A stretch of 15,007 nt of DNA from Clostridia bacterium (GTDB lineage: Bacteria; Bacillota; Clostridia; Oscillospirales; CAG-272), in assembly GCA_900768535.1 (NCBI GenBank), contig CAAGDE010000199.1, forward strand, positions 1 to 15,007. The letters are read 5' to 3'. Under the pieces are notes generated by a model. It had not been told where the DNA came from, did not search any database, and saw only the letters and a program-made list of their open reading frames with translations. A program made the translations under genes and the position numbers. Below are positions 1-8,167 of the stretch, piece by piece (the first letter of the stretch is position 1; each line of letters begins with the position of its first letter).

Positions 1-75
1 CACCTTCCCCACCCGGGGGAAGGCTACTGCGGTGATTCCATAAGGTTTAGAGACAACGTCCGCACGCGGCAAGGC

Positions 76-149
76 GGAAGGATGTTAGCGCCGTCCGCCC
101 GCCCTCATCCGTCGCTGACGCGACACCTTCCCCCTCGAAGGGGAAGGCT
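76..149 (+). repeat. Left arm of perfect 74-bp inverted repeat
   Basis: Identical, base for base, to the reverse complement of 238-311. It contains one full hairpin unit: GCCCTCATCCGTCGCTGACG followed by CGACACCTTCCCCCTCGAAG and GGGAAGGC. The arms are separated by 88 bases (150-237) of unrelated, coding-free sequence. Confidence 0.9.
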
Positions 150-237
150 TCTTTCGGCTGTGCGAATCTTTTTTGTTCTGCTTCTTAATCTTGCCTTCAA
201 ATCGGCGCTGTATCTAACTGTTACGAACCGCCGTCGT

Positions 238-311
238 AGCCTTCCCCTTCGAGGGGGAAGGTGTCGCGTCAGCGACGGATGAGGGCGGGCGGACGGCGCT
301 AACATCCTTCC
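238..311 (-). repeat. Right arm of perfect 74-bp inverted repeat
   Basis: Reverse complement of 76-149 with no mismatch. Perfect identity over 74 bp outside a gene suggests recent duplication/inversion or ongoing gene conversion between the arms. Confidence 0.9.
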
Positions 312-363
312 ATCCAGCCATAATTCAACCGCTGTCTCTAAAATTCACGGAGCAACCGCAGTA

Positions 364-410
364 GCCTTCCCCCGGGTGGGGAAGGTGTCGCGCCAGCGAC
401 GGATGAGGGC
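364..410 (-). repeat. Fourth copy of the ~48-bp hairpin unit
   Basis: GCCTTCCCCCGGGTGGGGAA, then GGTGTCGCGCCAGCGACGG and ATGAGGGC. This is the same unit as in 238-285 with a CCCGGGTGGGG centre in place of CCTTCGAGGGGG. The first copy (1-24) has the same centre, so the outer and inner pairs form two sub-types. From 411 to 540 I see no gene or repeat. Confidence 0.8.
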
Positions 411-540
411 GAAACCGGCGAACGCACAACCGGATGCCCAGCACCGCCCTCCCGCCCGTACCGCTTGCACCTACCTGTGACCGTTCCGCGATTTTCCGTT
501 GCAGAATGCATCAGCGCCGTCGGAAATTCAAAGAAAAATC

Positions 541-569
541 TTGACAAGCCGAAAAAAATGTGTTATAAT
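541..569 (+). promoter_or_regulatory. Consensus sigma-A promoter for the IMP dehydrogenase gene
   Basis: TTGACA at 541-546 and TATAAT at 564-569 with a 17-bp spacer, a perfect consensus. Transcription should begin near 576, giving a leader of about 45 nt. No purine riboswitch fits in so short a leader. Confidence 0.9.
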
Positions 570-621
570 ACCCTAATAAAATCTTTTCCCGGACAACCGT
601 GCCGGAGATAAGGAGCAACCT

Positions 622-2127
622 ATGGCAACTTTTCTCAATGAACCGTCACACACCTTCAGCGAATATCTGCTGATCCCCGGCTATTCCTCCAGCGAATGCG
701 TCCCGGCAAACGTCAGTCTGCGGACACCGCTGGTCCGGTTCCGGCGCGGGGAGGAATCGGCTATTACCATGAATATTCCGATGGTGTCGGCGATCATGCA
801 GTCGGTGTCCGGAGATAAGCTGGCGGTCGCGCTGGCAAAGGAAGGCGGCGTGGCGTTCATTTACGGCTCGCAGACGGTGGAGGATGAAGCGACAATGGTG
901 CGGCGCGCCAAAAACCACAAGGCAGGCTTCGTCATCAGCGATTCCAACATCAAGCCCGATGCAACGCTGGCGGATATCATTGAACTGAAGGCAAAAACCG
1001 GGCACTCCACGGTCGCCGTGACCGATGACGGCACCTGCTCCGGCAAGCTGCTGGGAATCGTCACCAGCCGGGATTACCGTGTAACGCGGATGGATCCCGC
1101 CGTGAAGGTCACGGAGTTCATGACGCCGTTCTCCAAGCTGATCTGGGCAAAGGAAGGCACCACGCTCAAGGAAGCGAACGACATCATCTGGGATAACAAG
1201 CTCAACTCCCTGCCGATTCTTGCCGAGGACGGCAGTCTGTGCTATATGGTCTTCCGCAAGGACTACGAAACGCACAAGAACAACCCGGACGAGCTGCTGG
1301 ATCTTTCCAAGCGCTACGTGGTCGGCGCGGGCATCAACACCAGGGACTATGCAGAGCGCGTTCCCGCACTGGTGGAAGCCGGCGTGGATGTCCTGTGCAT
1401 CGACTCCTCGGAGGGCTTTTCGGAATGGCAGAAGCGGACGATTGACTGGATCCGCGAGAATTACGGCGAGTCGGTCAAGGTCGGCGCAGGCAACGTAGTG
1501 GACGGCAAGGGCTTCCGGTTCCTGGCGGAATGCGGCGCGGATTTCGTCAAGGTCGGCATCGGCGGCGGCTCCATCTGCATCACCAGAGAGACCAAGGGCA
1601 TCGGACGCGGACAGGCAAGCGCGCTGATTGACGTCTGCCGGGAGCGCGACCGTTACTTTGAGGAAACGGGCATTTACGTCCCGGTCTGCTCGGACGGCGG
1701 CATTGTGTACGACCATCATATCACGCTGGCGCTTGCCATGGGCGCGGATTTCGTGATGCTCGGCAGATACTTCGCACGCTTTGACGAAAGCCCCTCCAAC
1801 AAGGTGAGCATCGGCGGAACCTACTATAAGGAGTATTGGGGAGAAGGCTCGGCGCGCGCGCGGAACTGGCAGCGGTATGACCTCGGCGGCGACAAGAAGC
1901 TGTCGTTTGAGGAGGGCGTGGATTCCTATGTCCCCTACGCGGGAACACTGAAGGACAACGTGGCAATGTCGCTGGCAAAGGTGAAGTCCACCATGTGCAA
2001 CTGCGGCGCACTGACCATTCCGGAGCTGCAGAAAAAAGCGGTTCTGACGCTCGTTTCCGCCACCAGCATCGTCGAGGGCGGCGCGCATGACGTGATTCAG
2101 AAGGACAAGAGCGGGATGATTAAGTAA
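622..2127 (+). CDS. guaB: IMP dehydrogenase, Tritrichomonas-type
   Basis: Oxidises IMP to XMP with NAD+, the committed step of guanine nucleotide synthesis, in the cytoplasm. The ATG is fixed by AAGGAG at 610-615, six bases upstream. The 501 residues show an N-terminal part of the TIM barrel (about 1-100), an inserted CBS pair (about 100-215) and the rest of the barrel. The catalytic loop is GGGSICITR with Cys319. NAD-side Asp261, phosphate-side SDGG with Asp358, GR at 381-382 and the flap dyad Arg418-Tyr419 (WQRYD) are all present. These numbers coincide exactly with those known for Tritrichomonas foetus IMPDH, and the GIGGGSICITRE loop is that enzyme's form, not the GPGSICTTR of most bacterial GuaB. 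It stands alone, not with guaA. All key residues are intact, so it should be active. Confidence 0.95.
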   Translation: MATFLNEPSHTFSEYLLIPGYSSSECVPANVSLRTPLVRFRRGEESAITMNIPMVSAIMQSVSGDKLAVALAKEGGVAFIYGSQTVEDEATMVRRAKNHKAGFVISDSNIKPDATLADIIELKAKTGHSTVAVTDDGTCSGKLLGIVTSRDYRVTRMDPAVKVTEFMTPFSKLIWAKEGTTLKEANDIIWDNKLNSLPILAEDGSLCYMVFRKDYETHKNNPDELLDLSKRYVVGAGINTRDYAERVPALVEAGVDVLCIDSSEGFSEWQKRTIDWIRENYGESVKVGAGNVVDGKGFRFLAECGADFVKVGIGGGSICITRETKGIGRGQASALIDVCRERDRYFEETGIYVPVCSDGGIVYDHHITLALAMGADFVMLGRYFARFDESPSNKVSIGGTYYKEYWGEGSARARNWQRYDLGGDKKLSFEEGVDSYVPYAGTLKDNVAMSLAKVKSTMCNCGALTIPELQKKAVLTLVSATSIVEGGAHDVIQKDKSGMIK

Positions 2128-2137
2128 AGGAAAGACC

Positions 2138-2193
2138 TTGGGGCGCTGCCCCAAACCCTGCTCAGGGGGCTTCTTTCGGAGAAGCCCCCTGAG
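2138..2193 (+). terminator. Double hairpin behind guaB, possible terminator
   Basis: A 7-bp stem (2138-2144 with 2148-2154, TTGGGGC/GCCCCAA) is followed by a perfect 14-bp stem (2161-2174 with 2180-2193, CTCAGGGGGCTTCT) closed by a UUCGG loop. It starts 11 bases after the stop codon. There is no run of T after it, so it may act as an mRNA 3'-end stabiliser or a repetitive extragenic hairpin rather than a classical intrinsic terminator. Confidence 0.6.
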
Positions 2194-2265
2194 AACCCCC
2201 AAGAACCTGAATGAGAAGGGCACCGAACGCCCGGCGCACCCACCCCGGCAGTGAAAGTTTTCGCC

Positions 2266-2394
2266 CGCCTTTTTCAAAAGGCGGCGCAGTCGAGGGCGCG
2301 GAGCCCTCGTCGCCGACCGCAGTCGGCGAAATCCTTTTTCGGCGTTTCTTTTTGCCAAGCTTTTTCTTTGCGCCTACATGGTCAAAGAAAAAGC
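2266..2394. repeat. Array of four further hairpins, likely extragenic repetitive element
   Basis: Consecutive stems are CGCCTTTT at 2266-2273 with 2276-2283; CGAGGGC 2291-2297 with 2303-2309; CGCCGAC 2311-2317 with 2322-2328; and GCTTTTTCTTTG 2359-2370 with 2383-2394 (12 bp perfect). Nothing here codes. Between 2395 and 2592 the sequence is A+T-rich with no gene. Confidence 0.65.
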
Positions 2395-2592
2395 GGTTTT
2401 TGTTTTTACGCGTTTTATAGTAATACCCTCCCCCTCATAGCCCAAAAGCACCGGATAAAGTGTCCCACTTTTTATGTGATCCCGATTCAGCAAAAGCATT
2501 TCACTTTTACCGAAAAATAGTCCACCTTACACATTTTGGCATCCGATCTGAAAACTTTTCGTGCTTTTTGTGCGTTTTTTTCGGAAAAGACC

Positions 2593-2621
2593 TTTACTTT
2601 TTGAAAAAACTATGGTATGAT
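2593..2621 (+). promoter_or_regulatory. Promoter for pyruvate:ferredoxin oxidoreductase
   Basis: TTTACT (2593-2598), 17-bp spacer, TATGAT (2616-2621) with an extended -10 TG at 2613-2614. The leader to the start codon is about 55 nt. I see no obvious Rex-type operator. Confidence 0.65.
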
Positions 2622-2682
2622 ATAGGGTGGATATAAAGGATAGCATATCTATTGTAAAAAACTCAGGAGGTTGATTACACAC

Positions 2683-5600
2683 ATGGCAATCGAAAGAACA
2701 AAGTTATCCATGGATGGTAACACAGCCGCGGCGCACGTATCCTATGCGTTCACCGAGGTTGCCGCCATCTACCCGATCACCCCGTCGTCCCCGATGGCGG
2801 AAGTGACCGACACCTGGTCCGCAACCGACAGGAACATCCTCGGCGAGCCCGCAAGAAACATCTTCGGCGAGCGCGTCAAGGTCATGGAAATGCAGTCCGA
2901 GGCGGGCGCCGCAGGTGCCGTCCACGGCTCCCTGGCTGCGGGCGCACTGACCACCACCTATACCGCTTCGCAGGGGCTTCTTCTGATGATCCCGAATATG
3001 TACAAGATCGCAGGTGAGTTGCTCCCCTGCGTCATTCACGTTTCCGCGCGCTGTGTTGCATCCCACGCGCTGAACATCTTCGGCGACCACTCCGACGTCT
3101 ATGCCTGCCGTCAGACCGGCTTTGCAATGCTTGCCGAGTCCAACCCGCAGGAAATCATGGATCTGGGCGCCGTTGCGCACCTCTCCACCATCAAGGGCAG
3201 AGTGCCGTTCATCAACTTCTTCGACGGCTTCCGCACCTCCCACGAGATTCAGAAGATCGAGGTCTGGAACTACAAGGATCTGGCGGATATGGTCGACATG
3301 GATGCGGTTGCCGCATTCCGTGCGCGCTCCATCAACCCGGAGCATCCGGTTCTGCGCGGCTCGGCTGAAAACGGAGATATCTTCTTCCAGCACAGAGAAG
3401 CCTGCAACCCCTACTACGAAAACCTGCCGGCAATCGTTGAGGATTACATGAATCAGGTCAACGAAAAGCTGGGCACCGACTATAAGCTGTTCAACTACTA
3501 CGGCGCACCGGACGCAGAGAAGGTCATTGTTGCAATGGGCTCGGTCTGCGATGTTGCGGAGGAAGTCATCGACTACATGATGGCTGCCGGCGAGAAGGTG
3601 GGGCTTGTCAAGGTTCGTCTGTACCGTCCGTTCGTTGCCGAAAAGCTGGCTGAAGTCCTGCCCAAGACCGTGAAGAAGATTGCGGTGCTTGACAGAACCA
3701 AGGAGCCCGGCGCTCTGGGCGACCCGCTCTACCTTGACGTGGTTGCGGCGCTGGCGGAGACCGGCGTGAAGGCAACCGTGGTCGGCGGCAGATACGGCCT
3801 CGGCTCCAAGGATACCACCCCGGCTTCCATCTTCGCCGTTTACGCAAACCTGGATGCAAAGAAACCAAAGAACGGCTTCACCATCGGCATTGTCGATGAC
3901 GTAACCGGTCACTCCCTGGAGGAGAAGCCGGCGCCCGATACCGCGCCCGCAGGCACCATCTCCTGCAAGTTCTGGGGTCTGGGCGGCGACGGAACCGTCG
4001 GTGCAAACAAGAACTCCATCAAAATCATCGGTGACCACACCGATAAGTTCATTCAGGCGTACTTCCAGTACGACTCCAAGAAGACCGGCGGCGTGACCAT
4101 TTCGCACCTGCGCTTCGGCGACAAGGCAATCAAGTCCCCGTACTACATCACCAAGGCGAACTTCGTTGCCTGCCACGTACCGGCATACATCCTCAAGGGC
4201 TACAAGATCGTCCAGGACGTCAAGCCGGGCGGCATCTTCCTCCTCAACTGCCAGTGGAACCGCGAGGAGCTGGAGCATCACCTGCCGAACTCCGTCAAGA
4301 AGTATATCGCAAAGAACAACATTCAGTTCTATACCGTCAACGCAATCGACAAGGCGCGTGAGATCGGTATGGGCAAGCGCACCAACACCATCCTGCAGTC
4401 CGCGTTCTTCGCGCTGGCAAACATCATGCCCATCGACAAGGCTGTCGAGTACATGAAGTACATGGCGAAGAAGTCCTACCTCAAGAAGGGCGAGGCGGTT
4501 GTTGAGATGAACTACAAGGCAATCGATGCCGGTGTGGACGCCATCGTCAGGATCGACGTTCCCGCGGCATGGGCTGACCTTGCGGATGAGGCACCGGAAG
4601 CACCCGCAACCGGAACCAGACCCGAGCTGGTCGATTACGTCAACGGCATTGTCCGTCCCGTTTCCGAAATGAACGGCGACAGCCTGCCGGTTTCCGCCTT
4701 CGAAAAGTACGCGGACGGCACCCTCCCGCAGGGCGCGGCTGCTTACGAAAAGAGAGGCGTTGCGGTTGACGTGCCGGTATGGCATCCCGAAAACTGCATC
4801 CAGTGCAACAACTGCGCATTCGTCTGCCCGCACGCGGCAATCCGTCCGTTCGCAATGACCGAGGAGGAAGCCGCAAAGGCACCCGAGGTCACCAAATTCA
4901 CCGCAAAGCCGGTCATCAAGACCAACTACAAATTCACCATGGCGATCAGCCCGCTGGACTGCATGGGCTGCACGCTCTGCGTCAAGGCCTGCCCGGTCAC
5001 CGCAAAGGCGGTCAAGGACAACACGCCCGAAAAGGCGGCAATCACCATGACCTCGCAGGAGAGCCAGCTGGATCAGCAGGCGGCGTTCGACTACGCGGTC
5101 GCAAACGTCTCCGAAAAGAAGGAGCTGATCTCCGGCACCGTCAAGGGAAGCCAGTTCAAGCAGCCGCTGCTTGAGTTCTCCGGCTCCTGCGCGGGCTGTG
5201 CGGAAACCTCCTATGCAAGACTGGTCACCCAGCTGTTCGGCGAGAGAATGTACATCTCCAACGCAACCGGATGCTCCTCCATCTGGGGCGGCTCGGCACC
5301 GGCAACGCCCTACACGGTCAACAGAGAGACCGGCAAGGGTCCGGCATGGGCGAACTCCCTGTTCGAGGACAACGCCGAGCACGGTCTCGGTCTGGCGCTG
5401 GGTCAGAAGACCGTCCGCGCAAAGCTCATCGGCTATGTCAAGGCTCTGCGTGAAAAGGTCACCGACGCCGACAAGCTGGCGATCATTGATGAATACCTGA
5501 ACACCGTTGATGACGGCGAGAAGAACACCGAGGCGACCGACAAGCTGGTTGCCATGCTGGAGGCTTGCGGCTGTGACGATGCGAAGAAGATCCTCGCGGA

Positions 5601-6264
5601 GAAGGACTACCTCTCCAAGAAGTCGGTCTGGATCTTCGGCGGCGACGGCTGGGCTTACGACATCGGCTTCGGCGGCTTGGATCATGTCCTGGCTTCCGGC
5701 GAGGATGTGAACGTGTTCGTCTTCGATACCGAGGTCTACTCCAACACCGGCGGACAGGCGTCCAAGGCATCGCAGATCGGTCAGGTCGCGCAGTTCGCGG
5801 CAGCCGGTAAGGCGATCGGCAAGAAGAACCTGGCGGAGATTGCCATGTCCTACGGCTACGTTTACGTGGCACAGGTCGCAATGGGCGCGGATATGAACCA
5901 GCTGCTCAAGGCACTCAAGGAAGCGGAAGCCTATCACGGACCGTCCCTGATCATCGGCTATGCACCCTGCGAGATGCACGGTCTGAAGGGCGGTATGCAG
6001 AACTGCCAGTTCGAGATGAAGAAGGCAGTCGATGCGGGCTACTGGCAGATGTTCCGGTATAACCCGACGCTGGAGCACAACAAGCTGACCATCGACTCCA
6101 AGGAGCCGACAACGGATTATGTCGAGTTCATCAAGAGCGAGACGAGATACGCACGTCTGGCGCAGTCCTTCCCGGAGCGCGCGGCAGACCTGTTCGCAAA
6201 GGCGGACGCAAACGCCAAGGCGAAGTATCAGAGACTGCTCAAGATGGGGCATCTCTACGAATAA
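2683..6264 (+). CDS. nifJ: Pyruvate:ferredoxin (flavodoxin) oxidoreductase, single-chain
   Basis: Decarboxylates pyruvate to acetyl-CoA and CO2 and passes electrons to ferredoxin or flavodoxin; the central step of anaerobic pyruvate metabolism. The chain has 1193 residues, normal for the homodimeric enzyme. The N-terminal pyruvate domain has YPITPSSPMAE (30-40). Two 4Fe-4S ferredoxin motifs follow: Cys705/708/711/715 and Cys760/763/766/770. The proximal cluster uses Cys836, Cys839, Cys864 and Cys1096. The thiamine diphosphate site is GDG at 987-989 followed by NTGGQ. All cluster ligands are present. The ATG at 2683 gives the family's usual MAIERTKLSMDGN start. AGGAGG (2665-2670) is 12 bases away, rather far, and abuts an in-frame TTG at 2671, so a start four residues earlier cannot be excluded. 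Monocistronic. Confidence 0.97.
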   Translation: MAIERTKLSMDGNTAAAHVSYAFTEVAAIYPITPSSPMAEVTDTWSATDRNILGEPARNIFGERVKVMEMQSEAGAAGAVHGSLAAGALTTTYTASQGLLLMIPNMYKIAGELLPCVIHVSARCVASHALNIFGDHSDVYACRQTGFAMLAESNPQEIMDLGAVAHLSTIKGRVPFINFFDGFRTSHEIQKIEVWNYKDLADMVDMDAVAAFRARSINPEHPVLRGSAENGDIFFQHREACNPYYENLPAIVEDYMNQVNEKLGTDYKLFNYYGAPDAEKVIVAMGSVCDVAEEVIDYMMAAGEKVGLVKVRLYRPFVAEKLAEVLPKTVKKIAVLDRTKEPGALGDPLYLDVVAALAETGVKATVVGGRYGLGSKDTTPASIFAVYANLDAKKPKNGFTIGIVDDVTGHSLEEKPAPDTAPAGTISCKFWGLGGDGTVGANKNSIKIIGDHTDKFIQAYFQYDSKKTGGVTISHLRFGDKAIKSPYYITKANFVACHVPAYILKGYKIVQDVKPGGIFLLNCQWNREELEHHLPNSVKKYIAKNNIQFYTVNAIDKAREIGMGKRTNTILQSAFFALANIMPIDKAVEYMKYMAKKSYLKKGEAVVEMNYKAIDAGVDAIVRIDVPAAWADLADEAPEAPATGTRPELVDYVNGIVRPVSEMNGDSLPVSAFEKYADGTLPQGAAAYEKRGVAVDVPVWHPENCIQCNNCAFVCPHAAIRPFAMTEEEAAKAPEVTKFTAKPVIKTNYKFTMAISPLDCMGCTLCVKACPVTAKAVKDNTPEKAAITMTSQESQLDQQAAFDYAVANVSEKKELISGTVKGSQFKQPLLEFSGSCAGCAETSYARLVTQLFGERMYISNATGCSSIWGGSAPATPYTVNRETGKGPAWANSLFEDNAEHGLGLALGQKTVRAKLIGYVKALREKVTDADKLAIIDEYLNTVDDGEKNTEATDKLVAMLEACGCDDAKKILAEKDYLSKKSVWIFGGDGWAYDIGFGGLDHVLASGEDVNVFVFDTEVYSNTGGQASKASQIGQVAQFAAAGKAIGKKNLAEIAMSYGYVYVAQVAMGADMNQLLKALKEAEAYHGPSLIIGYAPCEMHGLKGGMQNCQFEMKKAVDAGYWQMFRYNPTLEHNKLTIDSKEPTTDYVEFIKSETRYARLAQSFPERAADLFAKADANAKAKYQRLLKMGHLYE

Positions 6265-6286
6265 TTAAAAGGGCTGTAAAAAGCCC
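6261..6286 (-). terminator. Small terminator for the convergent tcdA transcript
   Basis: Read on the minus strand, a GGGCT/AGCCC stem (6282-6286 with 6271-6275) is followed by TTTTAATTAT. It sits just past the larger hairpin at 6295-6333, and the two together close off both convergent units. The stem is only 5 bp, so confidence is limited. Confidence 0.45.
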
Positions 6287-6294
6287 CTGAAAGA

Positions 6295-6340
6295 GAACAG
6301 AGACGTTCGCCCGCCCGGCGTTCGTCTCTGTTCGTTTTGT
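6295..6340 (+). terminator. Intrinsic terminator of nifJ
   Basis: An 11-bp stem GAACAGAGACG (6295-6305) with CGTCTCTGTTC (6323-6333), a 17-nt loop, then GTTTTGTT. It lies between the two convergent genes. Confidence 0.8.
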
Positions 6341-6389
6341 TATGTTCAGGCAGAATCCATGGATTTGCCCCTCTCTCCGGAGGGAAGCG

Positions 6390-7148
6390 TCAGACGGGAT
6401 CCGGAGCAGCGTCCCGTGCTCTCCCCTCCGCCAGCTCTTCCACCACCGCGGAAGCGATGAGAAGCCCCAGCGTGGAAGGAATGAAGGGAAGAGAACCGGG
6501 GGCGGAGCGACCGGCGGTGCCTTTGGAGTCAGGGAGCGGGGCATCGGGGGCGAAGGGGGCGGCGGGCTCGCGGGAATAGGCAACCCTGAGGTGACGGATC
6601 CCGCGCCGGCGAAGCTCGGTACGCATCACGCGGGCTAAGGGACAGCCGGCGGTTTTGGAAAGATCGGTGATCTCGAATCCGCAGGGATCCAGCTTGTTTC
6701 CCGCCCCCATAGCGGAGAGAAAAGGGATCCCGCCCCGGGTCGCACGGACGGCGAGGTCGAGCTTCGCGCCCACGGTATCAATCGCGTCCACCACATAATC
6801 GTAGCCGTCCAGAGGGAAATCCGCCGCATTCTCCGGGAGATAAAACCGCGCCAGTGCGGTAACCCTGCAATCCGGATTGATGTCCAGAATGCGCTCCCGC
6901 ATGACGTCCACCTTCAGTCTGCCGACCGTGGAATGCAGTGCCACCAGCTGGCGGTTGATATTGGAGAGCGACACCGTATCGGCATCGACAACGGTCAGCG
7001 CCCCGACGCCGGAACGTGCCAGCGCCTCACAGACATATCCGCCGACCCCGCCCACGCCGAACACCGCCACGTGCGCCCGGTGCAGCCGCTCCAGCGCCGC
7101 CGTGCCCAGCAGAAGCGCGGTCCGTTTTTCTTCTTCTCTGCAATCCAT
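6390..7148 (-). CDS. tcdA: tRNA threonylcarbamoyladenosine dehydratase (ThiF/MoeB/E1-like)
   Basis: Uses ATP to cyclise t6A37 of ANN-decoding tRNAs to ct6A. The 252 residues carry the E1-like Rossmann fold: GVGGVGG at 31-37, Asp55 at the end of the second strand (VVDADTVS), NINRQ at 63-67, and DAID at 121-124. The block TAGCPLARVMRTELRRRG (166-183) and the C-terminal PSTLGLLIAS are typical of the TcdA/CsdL branch. They distinguish it from MoeB and ThiF, and the Cys-X-X-Cys zinc pairs of MoeB are absent. The ATG at 7148 has AAAGGAG seven bases upstream (7156-7162 on the plus strand). A short stretch at about residues 200-216 is rich in Ala/Pro, a likely loop. No sulfur-transfer gene (csdA/csdE) is adjacent. 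Confidence 0.9.
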   Translation of the reverse strand: MDCREEEKRTALLLGTAALERLHRAHVAVFGVGGVGGYVCEALARSGVGALTVVDADTVSLSNINRQLVALHSTVGRLKVDVMRERILDINPDCRVTALARFYLPENAADFPLDGYDYVVDAIDTVGAKLDLAVRATRGGIPFLSAMGAGNKLDPCGFEITDLSKTAGCPLARVMRTELRRRGIRHLRVAYSREPAAPFAPDAPLPDSKGTAGRSAPGSLPFIPSTLGLLIASAVVEELAEGRARDAAPDPV

Positions 7149-7215
7149 ACGATCGCTCCTTTTCCATCCGTGTGCCGCAGGATACCGGAAAGTCCCCTCC
7201 CGCCGATTCTTTTAC

Positions 7216-7244
7216 AGTATAGCAGAAAATGCGCAAAAATGCAA
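7216..7244 (-). promoter_or_regulatory. Promoter of tcdA
   Basis: On the minus strand, TTGCAT (7239-7244), a 17-bp spacer and TATACT (7216-7221), with an extended -10 TG. It lies back to back with the plus-strand promoter starting at 7264, leaving 19 bp between the two -35 boxes. Confidence 0.8.
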
Positions 7245-7263
7245 GTACCTGTGCGAAAAAAAC

Positions 7264-7292
7264 TTGACAAAATCCCGTAGCTGTGCTATAAT
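7264..7292 (+). promoter_or_regulatory. Promoter of the COG2426-type membrane protein gene
   Basis: TTGACA (7264-7269), 17-bp spacer, TATAAT (7287-7292): full consensus. Transcription from about 7299 excludes the in-frame ATG at 7291, which overlaps the -10 box. Confidence 0.9.
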
Positions 7293-7323
7293 GAAAGCAA
7301 TGTGCAAACCGGAGGACAGAACC

Positions 7324-7830
7324 GTGACAGACGCAATCAAATCATTTTTTTTGGATACCGTCGGCGAGGAGCTGTGCGTGTTTTTCTGCGCCATGCTGCC
7401 GATCATCGAATGCCGGGGAGCCGTCCCGCTGGGCTGGGCGCTCGGGCTTCCGTGGTGGCAGACCTTCCTGCTTGCGTTTGCGGGAAATCTGCTGCCGGTG
7501 CCGTTCATTCTGCTCCTGATCCGCACGGTCCTTTCCCGGATGCGGGACGGACGGGTGAAATTCTTCCGCCGCATCGCACACTGGCTCGACCGCAAGGTGG
7601 AAAAGCACAAGGGGACGATCGAAAAATACGCCTACTGGGGCGTGACGCTCTTCGTGGCAGTCCCCCTCCCCGGCACCGGCGGCTGGACCGGATCGCTCAT
7701 TTCCGCCGCGCTGGAGCAGGACTGGAAAAAGGCACTCCCCGCCGTTGCGCTCGGCATTCTCATCGCCTGCACGATCATGTCCGTCATCTTCTACGCCGGC
7801 TCCGAGGGCCTGCGCGCGCTGTTCGGGTAA
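7324..7830 (+). CDS. COG2426-type small multidrug-export-like membrane protein
   Basis: A 168-residue integral membrane protein. The GTG at 7324 is chosen because GGAGG (7311-7315) lies eight bases upstream and because earlier in-frame ATGs overlap the promoter. Hydrophobic segments lie at about residues 12-30, 35-65, 98-120 and 130-160. The first carries MLPIIECRGAVPLGWALG and the third VAVPLPGTGGWTGSLIS, paired re-entrant-like Pro/Gly-rich motifs typical of this family (Pfam small multidrug export, related to the DedA-like fold). A basic, polar helix (about 70-95, KFFRRIAHWLDRKVEKHKG) separates the halves and probably faces the cytoplasm. The transport role in the family name is weakly supported; the substrate is unknown. 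Divergent from tcdA with no clear functional link. Confidence 0.85.
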   Translation: MTDAIKSFFLDTVGEELCVFFCAMLPIIECRGAVPLGWALGLPWWQTFLLAFAGNLLPVPFILLLIRTVLSRMRDGRVKFFRRIAHWLDRKVEKHKGTIEKYAYWGVTLFVAVPLPGTGGWTGSLISAALEQDWKKALPAVALGILIACTIMSVIFYAGSEGLRALFG

Positions 7831-8167
7831 CGGGAAATGCGGCGGAACGGGATGCACTGAGGGCACCTCCAAAGATTCATCGCACGCAAACCGGCAAATC
7901 AGCGGAAAGGATTTTTGGAAAGGATCACGGAAAAATCACGGGAGCGTACGCCAACCGCGGATTGCGCGGCGGAGCCTTCAGTGACTGCGCCCACCGGCTC
8001 CCCTCTCTTCCGTTGCAGACGAGCACGGCGGCGCCGGTCGAAGGAAACCAGCCGGAAGCAACCGTGTAATGCACCCCCAAAAGCGGAAACCGCAAACCAA
8101 CCGCACCGAGAAAAAGCGATCAAACAAAGATTTTTTCGAAGACAGAAACTTTTTTTTCAAAAAAGGC
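7831..8167. other. Intergenic stretch without a recognisable gene
   Basis: About 340 bases between the membrane protein and the tRNA promoter. Open frames exist on both strands but none has a ribosome site or a recognisable product. The 3' part becomes A-rich with T tracts (8130-8160). GGAAAGGAT occurs twice (7908 and 7918 areas). No clear terminator for the upstream gene was found. Confidence 0.5.

Larger units (their letters stand above)
1..387. repeat. Nested inverted-repeat (foldback) region, left edge cut by window
   Basis: Positions 1-33 are the reverse complement of about 355-387, and 46-55 matches 333-342 in reverse complement, so the whole stretch is a degenerate palindrome. A second, perfect palindrome (76-149 against 238-311) is nested inside it. 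All arms are built from one hairpin-forming unit carrying CCTTCCCC...GGGGAAGG next to CGTCGCTGACGCGAC. No transposase is present. The ORFs running through it are mirror images of each other and are not credible genes. It resembles short non-autonomous intergenic elements of gut Clostridia; family assignment is from memory. Confidence 0.8.

Noticed and set aside
82..305. Two 66-codon frames in the repeat region, on opposite strands with the same ends
   Set aside because: They are created by the inverted repeat itself and have no gene-like features.
646..2358. 570-codon open frame antisense to guaB
   Set aside because: Arg/Ala/His-rich shadow frame; the plus strand encodes a complete IMP dehydrogenase with all catalytic residues.
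2704..6252. 1182-codon open frame antisense to nifJ
   Set aside because: It mirrors the codon structure of a G+C-rich gene on the opposite strand, has no ribosome site and no recognisable domain, while the plus strand is an unmistakable pyruvate:ferredoxin oxidoreductase.
6877..7323. N-terminal extension of the membrane protein frame, antisense to tcdA
   Set aside because: It lies upstream of the promoter at 7264-7292 and over tcdA; the GTG at 7324 has the proper ribosome site.
7302..8069. Alternative plus-strand frames over and behind the membrane-protein gene
   Set aside because: Out of frame with the recognisable protein, with no ribosome site and low-complexity composition.
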